Assembly: GCF_016937615.1 (NCBI RefSeq)
Contig: NZ_JAFHKI010000124.1
Location: 1 to 45,570, forward strand
DNA length: 45,570 nt
Direction of reading: 5' to 3'
From: Pseudomonas lactucae
Lineage (GTDB): Bacteria > Pseudomonadota > Gammaproteobacteria > Pseudomonadales > Pseudomonadaceae
Within the stretch, counting starts at the first letter, position 1, and the number at the start of each line of letters is the position of its first letter. The notes under the pieces were generated by a model. It did no database searches. It saw only the letters and a program-made list of their open reading frames with translations, and had not been told where the DNA came from. This document shows positions 1 through 8,325 of the stretch, in pieces. Made by a program: the position numbers and the translations under genes.

Positions 1-45
1 CCCTCCCACATTTTGAATGTGTCCACCGTTCAAAATGTGGGAGGG
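1..45. repeat. REP-like inverted repeat
   Basis: Perfect inverted repeat with 17-base arms (1-17 and 29-45) around an 11-base loop. The right arm contains CAAAATGTGGGAG, which recurs at 33029-33041, so it belongs to a dispersed family typical of fluorescent pseudomonads. It lies just beyond the stop codon of the lipoprotein gene at 78 and could also act as a transcript 3' end, although no clear T-run follows. Confidence 0.75.
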
Positions 46-77
46 GCGGTGCGACGATTCGACTTGCTCCCAATGCT

Positions 78-797
78 TTAGTCCGCCTTGCGCGGGATCA
101 GCACGATCTGCGCCGGGACCTTCTTCAGGATCTGCCGGTGAATCTTCAGGTCATACCCCGAATCGATGCGTTTCACCCGTTTGGTCAGCAACGTGGCCAG
201 CCACGGGTAATCCTCGGTGCGTGGCGCCTGGATGCTCACATCGCACTGGTAATTCACCACGTCGGTGGCGATCGCATCCAGTTGATGGCGAAGTTCTTCG
301 ATATCGGTGAGGTTCAACGCCACGGTGGTACTGGGCGCCGCCGGGTCGATGACTTTGGCGGCCGGCTTGGCTTCGGCGGCTTTGAGGGCTTCCTCGGCTT
401 TATCCAGCTCGACTTTGCGTGCGTGGGTGATGGCGCTGTTGACGCCGCCGGTCAGCGCGGGAGCCTTGGGCATCAAGGCGCGGGCGCGGCTCAGGGCGGT
501 GGCGGCGGCGTTGACGTCGCCCTTTTGCAGCACGATCTGACTGCGCTGCAGGTAGGCTTCGGCCAATTGGCGCTGGTAGGGCTCCAGTGTCGGGTCGTTG
601 GGCGACTGGGCCTGCAATGCCGCCAGCTGGTCTTCGGCGGTGGCCAGCTCGCTGCTGGCCAGGTTTTGCTCCAGCTGCGCGATGGCCGCAGCACGTGGGT
701 CCGTGGCCTCGGGGGCGGCGGGCGGTGTGCTTTGACAGGCGCCCAGCAGCAAGGAAAATGCGGCAAGGAGCAGATAACGGGAGGTGAACGGCTTCAT
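78..797 (-). CDS. Putative outer-membrane lipoprotein with TPR-like helices, znu-linked
   Basis: 239 aa. The N-terminus is a lipoprotein signal peptide with lipobox LLGAC, lipidated Cys at residue 21. Residues ~35-130 are alanine-rich helical repeats resembling tetratricopeptide units (LEQNLASSELATAEDQLAAL, then SQIVLQKGDVNAAATALSRA). A basic C-terminal domain follows, ending PAQIVLIPRKAD. The gene lies 37 bases downstream of znuB on the same strand, so it probably belongs to the zur-znuCB transcript. A conserved hypothetical occupies this place in other pseudomonads. The function is unknown; a link to zinc homeostasis is inferred only from the operon. Confidence 0.8.
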   Translation of the reverse strand: MKPFTSRYLLLAAFSLLLGACQSTPPAAPEATDPRAAAIAQLEQNLASSELATAEDQLAALQAQSPNDPTLEPYQRQLAEAYLQRSQIVLQKGDVNAAATALSRARALMPKAPALTGGVNSAITHARKVELDKAEEALKAAEAKPAAKVIDPAAPSTTVALNLTDIEELRHQLDAIATDVVNYQCDVSIQAPRTEDYPWLATLLTKRVKRIDSGYDLKIHRQILKKVPAQIVLIPRKAD

Positions 798-834
798 TCC
801 TGCGACTCTCTATTTGCGCAAAAAGCGAGCAAGT

Positions 835-1623
835 CTACACCCCTCGACGGGGCAGAACAAAACTCAGCAGAAACAGGGCGGCGGCTGCGACCACAATCGA
901 TGGCCCGGCCGGCGTGTCCTTGAACCACGACAGTGCCAGGCCGCCACACACGGCGAGCATCCCCAGCAGGCTGGCGCCGATCGCCATCTGCTCCGGTGAA
1001 CGGGCGTGGCGCTGGGCGGCGGCGGCGGGAATGATCAACAGCGATGTGATCAACAATACGCCGACAATCTTCATCGCGACAGCGATCACCACGGCGATGA
1101 GCAACATCAGGGCCATGCGCAGGCCCGATACGGGCAAGCCTTCGACCTTGGCCAGCTCTTCATGCACCGTGATTGCCAGCAAGGGCCGCCACAGCACCAC
1201 CAGCAGCACTAGCACTGCGGCGCTGCCGCCGAGAATCCATGCCAGATCGGTAGGGCTGATCGCCAGCAGGTCGCCGAACAGGTAGGCCATCAGGTCGATG
1301 CGCACTTCATGCATGAAACTCAGCACCACCAGGCCCAGGGACAAGGTACTCGGCGCCAGAATGCCGAGCAATGTGTCCGAGGCCAGCGGCTGACGCTGTT
1401 GCAAGGTCACCAGCAGCACCGCCAGCAGCAGGCAGCCCACGGTCACGGCGATGGTCGGGCTCACGTCCAGCAAGAAGCCCATGGCCACGCCCAATAGCGC
1501 GGCGTGGGACAAGGTGTCGCCAAAATAGGCCATGCGTCGCCAGACGACGAACGAGCCCAATGGGCCCGCCACCAACGCCAAAGCCAAGCCTGCCAGCAGG
1601 GCGTAGAGCAGAAAATCAGCCAT
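835..1623 (-). CDS. znuB: Zinc ABC transporter permease ZnuB
   Basis: 262 aa inner-membrane permease of the high-affinity zinc importer, ABC-3 family. It has about eight hydrophobic segments and the family-typical stretch MAYFGDTLSHAALLG near the N-terminus. I chose the ATG at 1623 (MADFLLYALL); a longer frame to 1641 exists but would extend 26 bases into znuC. With this start the gene overlaps the end of znuC by 8 bases, which indicates translational coupling. It pairs with ZnuC (ATPase) and ZnuA (periplasmic binding protein), both encoded next to it, to import Zn2+. Confidence 0.93.
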   Translation of the reverse strand: MADFLLYALLAGLALALVAGPLGSFVVWRRMAYFGDTLSHAALLGVAMGFLLDVSPTIAVTVGCLLLAVLLVTLQQRQPLASDTLLGILAPSTLSLGLVVLSFMHEVRIDLMAYLFGDLLAISPTDLAWILGGSAAVLVLLVVLWRPLLAITVHEELAKVEGLPVSGLRMALMLLIAVVIAVAMKIVGVLLITSLLIIPAAAAQRHARSPEQMAIGASLLGMLAVCGGLALSWFKDTPAGPSIVVAAAALFLLSFVLPRRGV

Positions 1624-2401
1624 GCTTGCAGCCATCTCCATGAACGTGGGTGTGGGGTGTCACGCTATCGTCCACAACTGCGCCATGCAGGTCATGGGCG
1701 TGGTCGTGATGGTGGTGGTAGATCGCCAGGCTCTGGGCGTTCTTGCCGAACAACTCGACGAATGCCGGGTCGCCGCTGACCTGTTCCGGGTGGCCGGAAC
1801 AGCACACGTGGCGGTTGAGGCATACCACCTGGTCGGTGGTGCTCATCACCAGGTGCAAATCATGGGAGACCATCAGCACGCCGCAGCCATGGCGGTCGCG
1901 CAGGCGGGTGATGAGGCTGTACAGCTCGGCCTGGCCTGCGACGTCGACGCCTTGCACGGGTTCATCGAGTACCAGCAGTTCTGGCTCGCGCAGCAGGGCA
2001 CGGGCCAGCAGCACGCGCTGCATTTCACCGCCGGAGATGCTTTGCACCGGGCTATCGATCACCTGCTCGGCGCCGACTTCCTTGAGCGCGGCCTGCGCAC
2101 GGGCGCGATCCACACCGGGCACCAGCCGCAGGAAGCGCAGCACGGACAGCGGCAGGGTCGGGTCGACGTGCAGTTTCTGCGGCATATAGCCGACGCGCAG
2201 CCTGGGTTTGCGCCACACACTGCCGCTGTCGGGTTTGAGCAGGCCGAGCACGGCACGGACCAGGGTGGTTTTGCCGGCGCCATTGGGGCCGATCAGCGTG
2301 ACGATCTGCCCCGGTTCCACGCTCAGCGCGATGTTATCCAGCACGTTTTGCCCTGCGAACGTGACGCCAACCTGCTCCAGGCGGATTAACGCGTTGTTCA
2401 T
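1616..2401 (-). CDS. znuC: Zinc ABC transporter ATP-binding protein ZnuC
   Basis: 261 aa ABC ATPase. Walker A GPNGAGKT lies at residues 38-45, followed by the signature SGGEMQRV, Walker B LLVLDEP and the H-loop MVSHDLH. The C-terminal ~40 residues are His-rich (HHHHDHAHDLH, then HTHVHGDGCKHG), a feature of ZnuC proteins likely to bind zinc. I chose the ATG at 2401, which overlaps the zur stop as TGATG; the longer frame to 2425 would run into zur. It energises zinc import through ZnuB. Confidence 0.94.
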   Translation of the reverse strand: MNNALIRLEQVGVTFAGQNVLDNIALSVEPGQIVTLIGPNGAGKTTLVRAVLGLLKPDSGSVWRKPRLRVGYMPQKLHVDPTLPLSVLRFLRLVPGVDRARAQAALKEVGAEQVIDSPVQSISGGEMQRVLLARALLREPELLVLDEPVQGVDVAGQAELYSLITRLRDRHGCGVLMVSHDLHLVMSTTDQVVCLNRHVCCSGHPEQVSGDPAFVELFGKNAQSLAIYHHHHDHAHDLHGAVVDDSVTPHTHVHGDGCKHG

Positions 2402-2883
2402 CAAGCCCCCTGGCATCCGGAGCACAGGCCGACCACTTCGACGGTCTGCCCTTCGACCTTGAAGCCCACGTCGGCAGAACTCTTGATAATGGCGTCGCTG
2501 ATGCTTTTTTGTTCAAGTTCGATGGCGGCGTGGCACTCGCGGCAGATCAGGAACTGGCCCTGATGCGCATGTTCCGGGTGGTTGCAGCCGACAAACGCGT
2601 TGAGTGAGGCGATGCGATGCACCAAGCCGTTCTCCAGCAGGAAGTCCAGCGCGCGGTACACGGTTGGCGGCGCGGCGCGGCGGCCGTCCTGCTCGCTGAG
2701 CACACCCAGGATGTCGTAGGCGCCCAGCGGCTTGTGGCTCTGCCACACCAGTTCCAGCACGCGGCGGCGCAAGGCGGTCAGGCGCAAACCCTTCTGTGTG
2801 CACAGGGTGTCGGCCTCCGACAGCGCAATGTGCACGCAGTGAGAGTGATCGTGGGGACGGCTGGCAAGCGGTGTTATAGGCAT
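2401..2883 (-). CDS. zur: Zinc uptake regulator Zur (Fur family)
   Basis: 160 aa Fur-family repressor. An N-terminal winged helix covers residues ~20-95 (TVYRALDFLLENGLVHRI). A dimerisation domain follows with the structural zinc pairs CRECH and, at the very C-terminus, CSGCQGA. The N-terminus is unusually His-rich (HDHSHCVH). It is first gene of the zur-znuC-znuB operon and divergent from znuA across about 67 bases, the usual arrangement for a zinc-responsive autoregulated switch. When zinc-loaded it is expected to repress both sides. In P. aeruginosa the orthologue is also called np20. Confidence 0.93.
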   Translation of the reverse strand: MPITPLASRPHDHSHCVHIALSEADTLCTQKGLRLTALRRRVLELVWQSHKPLGAYDILGVLSEQDGRRAAPPTVYRALDFLLENGLVHRIASLNAFVGCNHPEHAHQGQFLICRECHAAIELEQKSISDAIIKSSADVGFKVEGQTVEVVGLCSGCQGA

Positions 2884-2907
2884 GAGCGGCGACAGATATT
2901 TGATAGA

Positions 2908-2925
2908 GACGTTATTATGTTACCC
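2908..2925. promoter_or_regulatory. Candidate Zur operator between zur and znuA
   Basis: The AT-rich core GTTATTATGTTAC (2911-2923) in an otherwise GC-rich divergent spacer resembles the GTTAT...ATAAC palindrome bound by gammaproteobacterial Zur, but symmetry is imperfect. Its position between the divergent starts of zur (2883) and znuA (2951) is where a shared operator would sit. Confidence 0.45.
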
Positions 2926-2950
2926 GTTCCTACGCCATTGAGTGGTCATC

Positions 2951-3871
2951 GTGTCCCGACTTTTTCCCGTTTTTGTCGTATTTGTCACCAGTTTGTTCAT
3001 CGCAGGCCTGGCTCAGGCCGAGGTCAGGGTGTTGACCAGCATCAAGCCATTGCAGTTGATTGCCGCTGCGGTGCAGGACGGTGTGGCGGTGCCGGAGGTG
3101 TTATTGCCGCCGGGTGCGTCGCCGCATAACTTCGCGCTGCGTCCATCCGACGTACGGCGTGTGCAGTCGGTGGAACTGCTGTATTGGATCGGGCCGGATA
3201 TGGAGACCTTCCTGCCGCGCGTACTGGCAGGCCGTACGGCGCCGACGGTTGCGGTGCAGGACCTGCCGGGCATGAAATTGCGTCGTTTCGGCGAAGATAG
3301 CCATTCCCACGCCGATGATGCCGACGAACATGACCATGATCACCGTCCAGGCAGCGTCGATGCCCATTTGTGGCTGTCCACGGTGAATGCGCGGGTGATC
3401 GCGGCGCGCATGGCGGCGGACCTCAGCCAGGCTGATCCGGCGAACGCCGAGCGTTATCAGAGCAATGCGAAGGCCTTTGCAGGGCGCCTGGATGCGTTGG
3501 ATGCGCGGCTGAAAAAGCGTCTGGCCTCCGTCGATGGCAAACCTTACTTTGTGTTCCACGAAGCCTTTGATTACTTCGAAGACGCTTATGGCTTGAAGCA
3601 TGCCGGCGTATTCAGTGTCGCTGCCGAAGTGCAGCCGGGCGCCCAGCACGTAGCTGCGATGCGCGCGCGTTTGCAGGAAGTGGGCAAGACTTGCGTGTTC
3701 AGTGAGCCGCCCTTGCGTCCGCGTTTGGCCGAGACACTGGTGGCGGGGTTGCCGGTGAAGCTGGCGGAGTTGGATGCGTTGGGCGGTTATACACCGGCCA
3801 CTGCTCAAGGCTATGAGCAGGTGCTGGATAAACTGGGGAACGACTTGGCCGGGTGCCTGGAGTCGTTGTAA
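2951..3871 (+). CDS. znuA: Zinc-binding periplasmic protein ZnuA
   Basis: 306 aa from a GTG start at 2951 (MSRLFPVF); an in-frame GTG at 2942 is the alternative. The Sec signal peptide ends near GLAQA-EVRVL. It is a cluster A-1 metal-binding protein: the first His ligand is in PPGASPHNFALRP, then a short His/Asp-rich loop (HSHADDADEHDHDH), a further His in VDAHLWLS, and VFHEAFDYF. It captures Zn2+ in the periplasm and passes it to ZnuBC. Divergent from zur-znuCB and presumably derepressed on zinc limitation. Confidence 0.93.
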   Translation: MSRLFPVFVVFVTSLFIAGLAQAEVRVLTSIKPLQLIAAAVQDGVAVPEVLLPPGASPHNFALRPSDVRRVQSVELLYWIGPDMETFLPRVLAGRTAPTVAVQDLPGMKLRRFGEDSHSHADDADEHDHDHRPGSVDAHLWLSTVNARVIAARMAADLSQADPANAERYQSNAKAFAGRLDALDARLKKRLASVDGKPYFVFHEAFDYFEDAYGLKHAGVFSVAAEVQPGAQHVAAMRARLQEVGKTCVFSEPPLRPRLAETLVAGLPVKLAELDALGGYTPATAQGYEQVLDKLGNDLAGCLESL

Positions 3872-3884
3872 GGTTTAACGAAGA

Positions 3885-4838
3885 TCAGAGCGCGAAAGGC
3901 AGCTGGATCGTAACCTGCTGACGTTGTGCCAGGCGATGCTCGAACTCCGCTGGGTCGTGAATCAACACATCCTGTCCGGCAAACGATTCAGCGGCGATCA
4001 GGCGTGACAGCCAGAACCGCACGCATGCCACGCGCAGCATGGTCGGCCACAGTTCCGCTTCCTTCGCTGTAAACGGCCGCAGCCCGGCATACGCCCCCAG
4101 CAAGGCACGGGCGCGCTGCCCGTCGATCACGCCATCGGCGTCCGAGCACCAGTCATTCAGGGCGATGGCCACGTCGTACAGCATCGGCCCGGAGCAGGCG
4201 TTGTAGAAGTCGATCAAGCCCGTCAGGTGCGTGCCTTCGAACATGGCGTTGTCGCGGAATAGGTCGGCATGCACATTGGCGCGCGGCAGGGCGAGAATTT
4301 CGGCCTTGTGGGCTTCGATTTCAGTCAATGCAGCGTGCAGCAGGCTTTGCTGTGCCTCGCTCAAGTGCGAAATCAGCTGCGCGCCTTCGCTGAGCATCCA
4401 GTCCAGGCCGCGATCAGTCTTGCGCTCCAGTACTTTATTGCCTTGCGTCGCCAAGTGCAGATGGCCCAGCAGGTCGCCCACCTGGGTGCAATGTTGCGCA
4501 TTGGCCTCCTTGATGTGCTTGCCGGCCAGGCGTGGTTGCAGCAGTGCCGGTTTGCCGGCCAGTTCGCGCAAGGCCACGCCATCGGTGGTGCGCAGGGCGT
4601 AGGGCACCGGCAGGTCGGCGGCGTGGAGCACGTCGAGCAGTTCGATGAAAAATGGCATTTCCGCCACCGGGCCGCGTTCAACCAGGGTCAGGACGTACTC
4701 GCCCTGTTCCAGGCTGATAAAGAAATTGGTGTTTTCGCTACCAGCGGCAATCCCCTGGAAATCAAGCAGGCGGCCGAGCCCGTATGGGGCGAGAAAGGTT
4801 TCCAGCTCGGGCCGAGCCAGGGGGGTGAACACAGACAT
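3885..4838 (-). CDS. thrB: Homoserine kinase ThrB (APH-fold)
   Basis: 317 aa. ATP-dependent phosphorylation of L-homoserine in threonine synthesis. This is the Pseudomonas/alphaproteobacterial type, related to aminoglycoside and choline kinases rather than to the GHMP enzyme of E. coli. The catalytic loop is HADLFRDNAMF and the following metal-binding segment is LIDFYNACSG. I chose the ATG at 4838 (MSVFTPLARP), which fits the family N-terminus; the frame upstream to 4880 has no family character. Convergent with znuA, only 13 bases apart, with no obvious terminator. Confidence 0.9.
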   Translation of the reverse strand: MSVFTPLARPELETFLAPYGLGRLLDFQGIAAGSENTNFFISLEQGEYVLTLVERGPVAEMPFFIELLDVLHAADLPVPYALRTTDGVALRELAGKPALLQPRLAGKHIKEANAQHCTQVGDLLGHLHLATQGNKVLERKTDRGLDWMLSEGAQLISHLSEAQQSLLHAALTEIEAHKAEILALPRANVHADLFRDNAMFEGTHLTGLIDFYNACSGPMLYDVAIALNDWCSDADGVIDGQRARALLGAYAGLRPFTAKEAELWPTMLRVACVRFWLSRLIAAESFAGQDVLIHDPAEFEHRLAQRQQVTIQLPFAL

Positions 4839-4894
4839 GGTTAAAACTGCCAGTACGGGCGCCGTACTGCACGGCGCCAATTGAAGTTAAGAAA

Positions 4895-5185
4895 TCATTT
4901 CCATTCGAAGATCTTCCATGACGGGATCAGCATATCCGGCTGGTCAGAGCGGATGAAGTTCGCGTCGGTTCCGTCCGCGCGCACCAGGAAGTACGGTGGC
5001 GCCCCCTTCGGAGTGACCTTGATGGCGTACAGGAAGCCGTTTTGGCGGTATTCCTGGATGGTCTTGTCGCCTTCCGTGCGAATAGTTACTTCCGGATCGC
5101 CCGAAGGGGCATCGTCTGCCGCCATGGCAGCCATCGGAGCGAGTGCAATCAAGCCAGTCAACAGCAGGCGATTGAATGTACGCAT
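4895..5185 (-). CDS. DUF2782 small exported protein
   Basis: 96 aa. The signal peptide ends near MAAMA-ADDAPSG. The mature part matches the DUF2782 pattern I know from beside polA in Pseudomonas: EVTIRTEGDKTIQEYRQNG, then YAIKVTPKGAPPYFLVRADG, ending in SWKIFEW. The function is unknown. It is 56 bases upstream of thrB on the same strand, so possibly cotranscribed, and divergent from polA. Confidence 0.88.
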   Translation of the reverse strand: MRTFNRLLLTGLIALAPMAAMAADDAPSGDPEVTIRTEGDKTIQEYRQNGFLYAIKVTPKGAPPYFLVRADGTDANFIRSDQPDMLIPSWKIFEWK

Positions 5186-5259
5186 GATAACCTTGTCCCT
5201 TTGTTTTCATTGGTCCGGCTATTCTAGCGCCAGACCCGCCGAAAAGGTTGATCCTGCTC

Positions 5260-8055
5260 ATGAGCCAAGCGCCCCTCGTCCTGGTGGACGGTTCTTCTTA
5301 CCTGTACCGCGCCTTCCACGCGCTGCCACCGTTGACCACCTCCAAAGGCATGCCGACCGGTGCGGTCAAGGGCGTGTTGAACATGCTCAAGAGCCTGCGC
5401 AAGCAGTACCCGGACAGTCCTTTCGCGGTGGTGTTCGACGCCAAGGGCGGGACCTTTCGCGACGACATGTACGCCGAATACAAGGCCAACCGCCCGAGCA
5501 TGCCCGATGACATGCGCCTGCAGATCGAACCCCTGCACCAGAGCGTAATCGCCCTGGGCTTTCCGTTACTGTGCGTCGAAGGCGTCGAGGCCGATGACGT
5601 GATCGGCACCCTGGCCCGCAGCAGCGCGGCCGCCGACCGTCCGGTGGTGATTTCCACCGGCGACAAGGACATGGCGCAACTGGTCGACGGGCACATTACC
5701 TTGGTCAACACCATGACCGGTAGCGCCATGGACGTGGACGGCGTAAAGGAGAAATTTGGCGTCGCTCCGGAGCAGATCATCGACTATCTGGCGCTGATGG
5801 GCGATTCGTCCGACAACATTCCAGGTGTTCCGGGCATTGGGCCGAAGACGGCTTCCGGCTTGCTGGTGGGCGTGAATGGCGGACTCAAAGAGCTTTATGA
5901 GCAGCTCGATATCGTGCCGACCCTGCCGATCCGCGGCGCCAAGACGCTGCCGGCCAAGCTGGAAGAGCACAAGGAAATGGCCTTCCTGTCGTACCAGTTG
6001 GCGACGATCAAGATCGACGTGCCGCTGGACGTGGGCCTGGATGACCTGCACCTGATCGAGCCTGATCGTGAAAAGCTGCTTGAGTTGTACACCCTGCTCG
6101 AGTTCAAGAGCTGGTACGACGAGATCCAGCGCGATACCAAGCGGGTTGAGCTCAAGACGGCAAACGAGGTCGCGCCTGTCGTCGACGTGTCGGTCGAGGC
6201 GGTGATATCCGTGCCGGTGGAGGCGATCTATACCACCATCCTCGACCAGGCCACCTTCGACCTTTGGCTGAAGAAACTCAACGACGCGAAGCTGTTTGCC
6301 TTCGACACCGAAACCACCGGCATCGACGCCCATCAGGCGCAATTGGTCGGGGTTTCCTTTGCCGTCCAGCCCCATGAAGCGGCCTACATCCCGCTGACCC
6401 ATGCCTACATCGGCGTGCCGGACCAGTTGGATCGTGACACGGTGCTGCGGGCGTTGAAGCCATTGCTTGAAGACCCGACCAAACTCAAGATCGGCCAGCA
6501 CGCCAAGTTCGACATGAACATCCTGGCCAACTGCGCCATCGATGGCGACCCCGCGCAGGGCATCACTGTGCAAGGCATCGCGTTCGATACCATGCTCGAA
6601 TCCTATGTGCTCAATGCCACCGCAACCCGTCACGACATGGACAGCCTGGCCAAGAAGTACCTGGACTACGACACGGTCAGTTTCCAGGACATCGCCGGCA
6701 AGGGCGCCAAGCAGCTTACGTTTGACCAGATCGCGCTTGAACAGGCCGGCCCGTATGCGGCCGAAGATGCCGATGTGACCCTGCGTTTGCACCAGGCGCT
6801 GCATGCGCAACTGGCCGCTATCCCGAGCCTGGCCAGTGTGCTGACGGATATCGAGATGCCATTGGTGCCGGTGCTGGCACGCATCGAGCGTCAGGGGGCG
6901 TTGGTGGATGCGCAGTTGCTGGGTGTCCAGAGCATCGAGCTGGGCAACAAAATGGTGGAATTGGAGCGTCAAGCCTTCGAAATCGCCGGTGAGGCATTCA
7001 ACCTGGGGTCCCCCAAGCAATTGGGGGCGATCCTCTACGAGAAGCTGGGGATGCCGGTGCTGAAGAAGACCGGTAAAGGGCAGGCGTCCACCGCTGAAGA
7101 CGTGCTGGCCAAGCTGGCCGAAGATGACTATCCGCTGCCCAAGGTGCTGATGCAGTACCGCAGCATGAGCAAGCTCAAAAGCACCTACACCGACCGCCTG
7201 CCGGAGCAGATCAACCCTCGTACCGGGCGTATCCACACGTCTTACCAGCAGGCGGTGGCGGCCACCGGTCGTCTGTCTTCGAGCGATCCGAACCTGCAGA
7301 ATATCCCGGTGCGCACGGCTGAAGGGCGGCGCATTCGCCAGGCGTTTGTTGCACCCAAAGGCTACAAACTGCTGGCGGCGGACTATTCGCAGATCGAGTT
7401 GCGCATCATGGCGCACCTGTCCAAGGACGAAGGGTTGATGAACGCCTTCCGCCATAACCTGGATGTGCACGCGGCCACCGCTGCCGAGGTGTTCAAGGTT
7501 GAGTTGGGCGAGGTCACGTCCGATCAGCGTCGCAGCGCCAAGGCGATCAACTTCGGCCTGATCTACGGCATGGGCGCGCAAAAGCTGGGCAAGGACATTG
7601 GGGTCGATACCAAGACCGCCAAGGCGTATATCGACGTGTACTTCGCGCGCTACCCCGGGGTTCGCGAATACATGGAGCGTACCCGCGCCCAGGCTTCCGA
7701 TCAGGGTTATGTGGAGACGTTCTTCGGCCGTCGGCTGTACTTGCCGGACATCCACTCCAACAAGCCTCAAGAGCGTGCGGCCGCGGAACGTACCGCGATC
7801 AACGCGCCGATGCAGGGCACGGCGGCCGACATCATCAAGAAAGCCATGGTGCGGGTGGATAACTGGCTGACGGCTTCGGGCCTGGACGCCAAGGTAATCC
7901 TGCAGGTGCACGACGAACTGGTGCTCGAAGTGCGTGAAGACCTGGTTGCCGAAGTCAGCGAGAAAGTCCGTGAACACATGAGCGCTGCAGCGCAGTTGGA
8001 CGTGCCGCTGCTGGTGGAAGTGGGCGTGGGCGATAACTGGGACGAAGCGCACTGA
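5260..8055 (+). CDS. polA: DNA polymerase I
   Basis: 931 aa, full length. Residues ~1-290 are the 5'-3' exonuclease/flap domain (LVDGSSYLYRAFHALPPL; GDKDMAQLV; GDSSDNIPGVPGIGPKTA). The 3'-5' proofreading domain has intact acidic residues in FDTETTG (Asp349, Glu351). The polymerase domain carries motif A DYSQIELRIMAHL (Asp708), motif B RRSAKAINFGLIYGM and motif C QVHDELVLEV (Asp885). It fills gaps in repair and removes Okazaki primers. The ATG at 5260 starts the conserved MSQAPLVLVDGSS; TTG at 5248 is less likely. Confidence 0.98.
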   Translation: MSQAPLVLVDGSSYLYRAFHALPPLTTSKGMPTGAVKGVLNMLKSLRKQYPDSPFAVVFDAKGGTFRDDMYAEYKANRPSMPDDMRLQIEPLHQSVIALGFPLLCVEGVEADDVIGTLARSSAAADRPVVISTGDKDMAQLVDGHITLVNTMTGSAMDVDGVKEKFGVAPEQIIDYLALMGDSSDNIPGVPGIGPKTASGLLVGVNGGLKELYEQLDIVPTLPIRGAKTLPAKLEEHKEMAFLSYQLATIKIDVPLDVGLDDLHLIEPDREKLLELYTLLEFKSWYDEIQRDTKRVELKTANEVAPVVDVSVEAVISVPVEAIYTTILDQATFDLWLKKLNDAKLFAFDTETTGIDAHQAQLVGVSFAVQPHEAAYIPLTHAYIGVPDQLDRDTVLRALKPLLEDPTKLKIGQHAKFDMNILANCAIDGDPAQGITVQGIAFDTMLESYVLNATATRHDMDSLAKKYLDYDTVSFQDIAGKGAKQLTFDQIALEQAGPYAAEDADVTLRLHQALHAQLAAIPSLASVLTDIEMPLVPVLARIERQGALVDAQLLGVQSIELGNKMVELERQAFEIAGEAFNLGSPKQLGAILYEKLGMPVLKKTGKGQASTAEDVLAKLAEDDYPLPKVLMQYRSMSKLKSTYTDRLPEQINPRTGRIHTSYQQAVAATGRLSSSDPNLQNIPVRTAEGRRIRQAFVAPKGYKLLAADYSQIELRIMAHLSKDEGLMNAFRHNLDVHAATAAEVFKVELGEVTSDQRRSAKAINFGLIYGMGAQKLGKDIGVDTKTAKAYIDVYFARYPGVREYMERTRAQASDQGYVETFFGRRLYLPDIHSNKPQERAAAERTAINAPMQGTAADIIKKAMVRVDNWLTASGLDAKVILQVHDELVLEVREDLVAEVSEKVREHMSAAAQLDVPLLVEVGVGDNWDEAH

Positions 8056-8068
8056 TTTCGGGGGTGAG

Positions 8069-8089
8069 GCCACCACCGGGCGTGGTGGC
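8069..8089 (+). terminator. Hairpin downstream of polA
   Basis: GCCACCAC at 8069-8076 and GTGGTGGC at 8082-8089 form an 8-bp perfect stem with a 5-base loop, 14 bases after the polA stop. No T-run follows, so it is not a classical intrinsic terminator; it may stabilise or end the polA message. Confidence 0.4.
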
Positions 8090-8148
8090 AGAGCGCTTTA
8101 TGTCGGAAACCGTCGTCAGTTATTTCCAATAGTTTTTCGAAGCGGTCG

Positions 8149-8176
8149 GAACTTAACCCGTGAACCGCCACTCAGA
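8149..8176 (+). promoter_or_regulatory. AlgU (sigma-22/RpoE-type) promoter of ersA
   Basis: -35 GAACTT at 8149-8154, a 17-base spacer, and -10 TCAGA at 8172-8176. This fits the GAACTT-N16/17-TCnnA consensus of AlgU/RpoE promoters. ErsA of P. aeruginosa is known to be transcribed by sigma-22 from this location, so the match is expected rather than accidental. Predicted start of transcription about 8184. Confidence 0.75.
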
Positions 8177-8183
8177 GTTACTG

Positions 8184-8312
8184 AATGGGTGGTGAAGCCC
8201 TTCAATGCTCCTATGTTGTGTTAAGTGTTGGCAGATATCTGGACCCCGCCCTAGCGGTCCGGAACTTGAACCCCGAACTTCCCCTCCCCATACGAAGTCC
8301 GGGGTTTTTTTT
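8184..8312 (+). ncRNA. ersA: Small regulatory RNA ErsA (Spot 42 positional analogue)
   Basis: About 129 nt between the AlgU-type promoter and an intrinsic terminator, in the polA-engB spacer where Pseudomonas encodes ErsA and enterobacteria encode Spot 42. There is no plausible ORF. The RNA contains an internal hairpin (GGACC...GGTCC near 8240-8260) and a terminator stem whose loop is the C-rich stretch CCCCTCCCCATACG. In P. aeruginosa ErsA is envelope-stress induced, needs Hfq and represses algC translation, with effects on exopolysaccharide and biofilm. Both ends are inferred from sequence signals. Confidence 0.8.
8271..8312 (+). terminator. Intrinsic terminator of ersA
   Basis: CCCCGAACTT (8271-8280) pairs with AAGTCCGGGG (8295-8304) with one mismatch, followed by eight Ts (8305-8312). 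A strong rho-independent terminator in the plus direction. Confidence 0.88.
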
Positions 8313-8325
8313 GCCTGCAGAAAAG

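Noticed and set aside
5566..8076. Very long minus-strand ORF (836 codons) opposite polA
   Set aside because: Shadow of the polA codon bias: His/Gln/Arg/Leu-rich, no family motif, and polA on the other strand is unmistakable.
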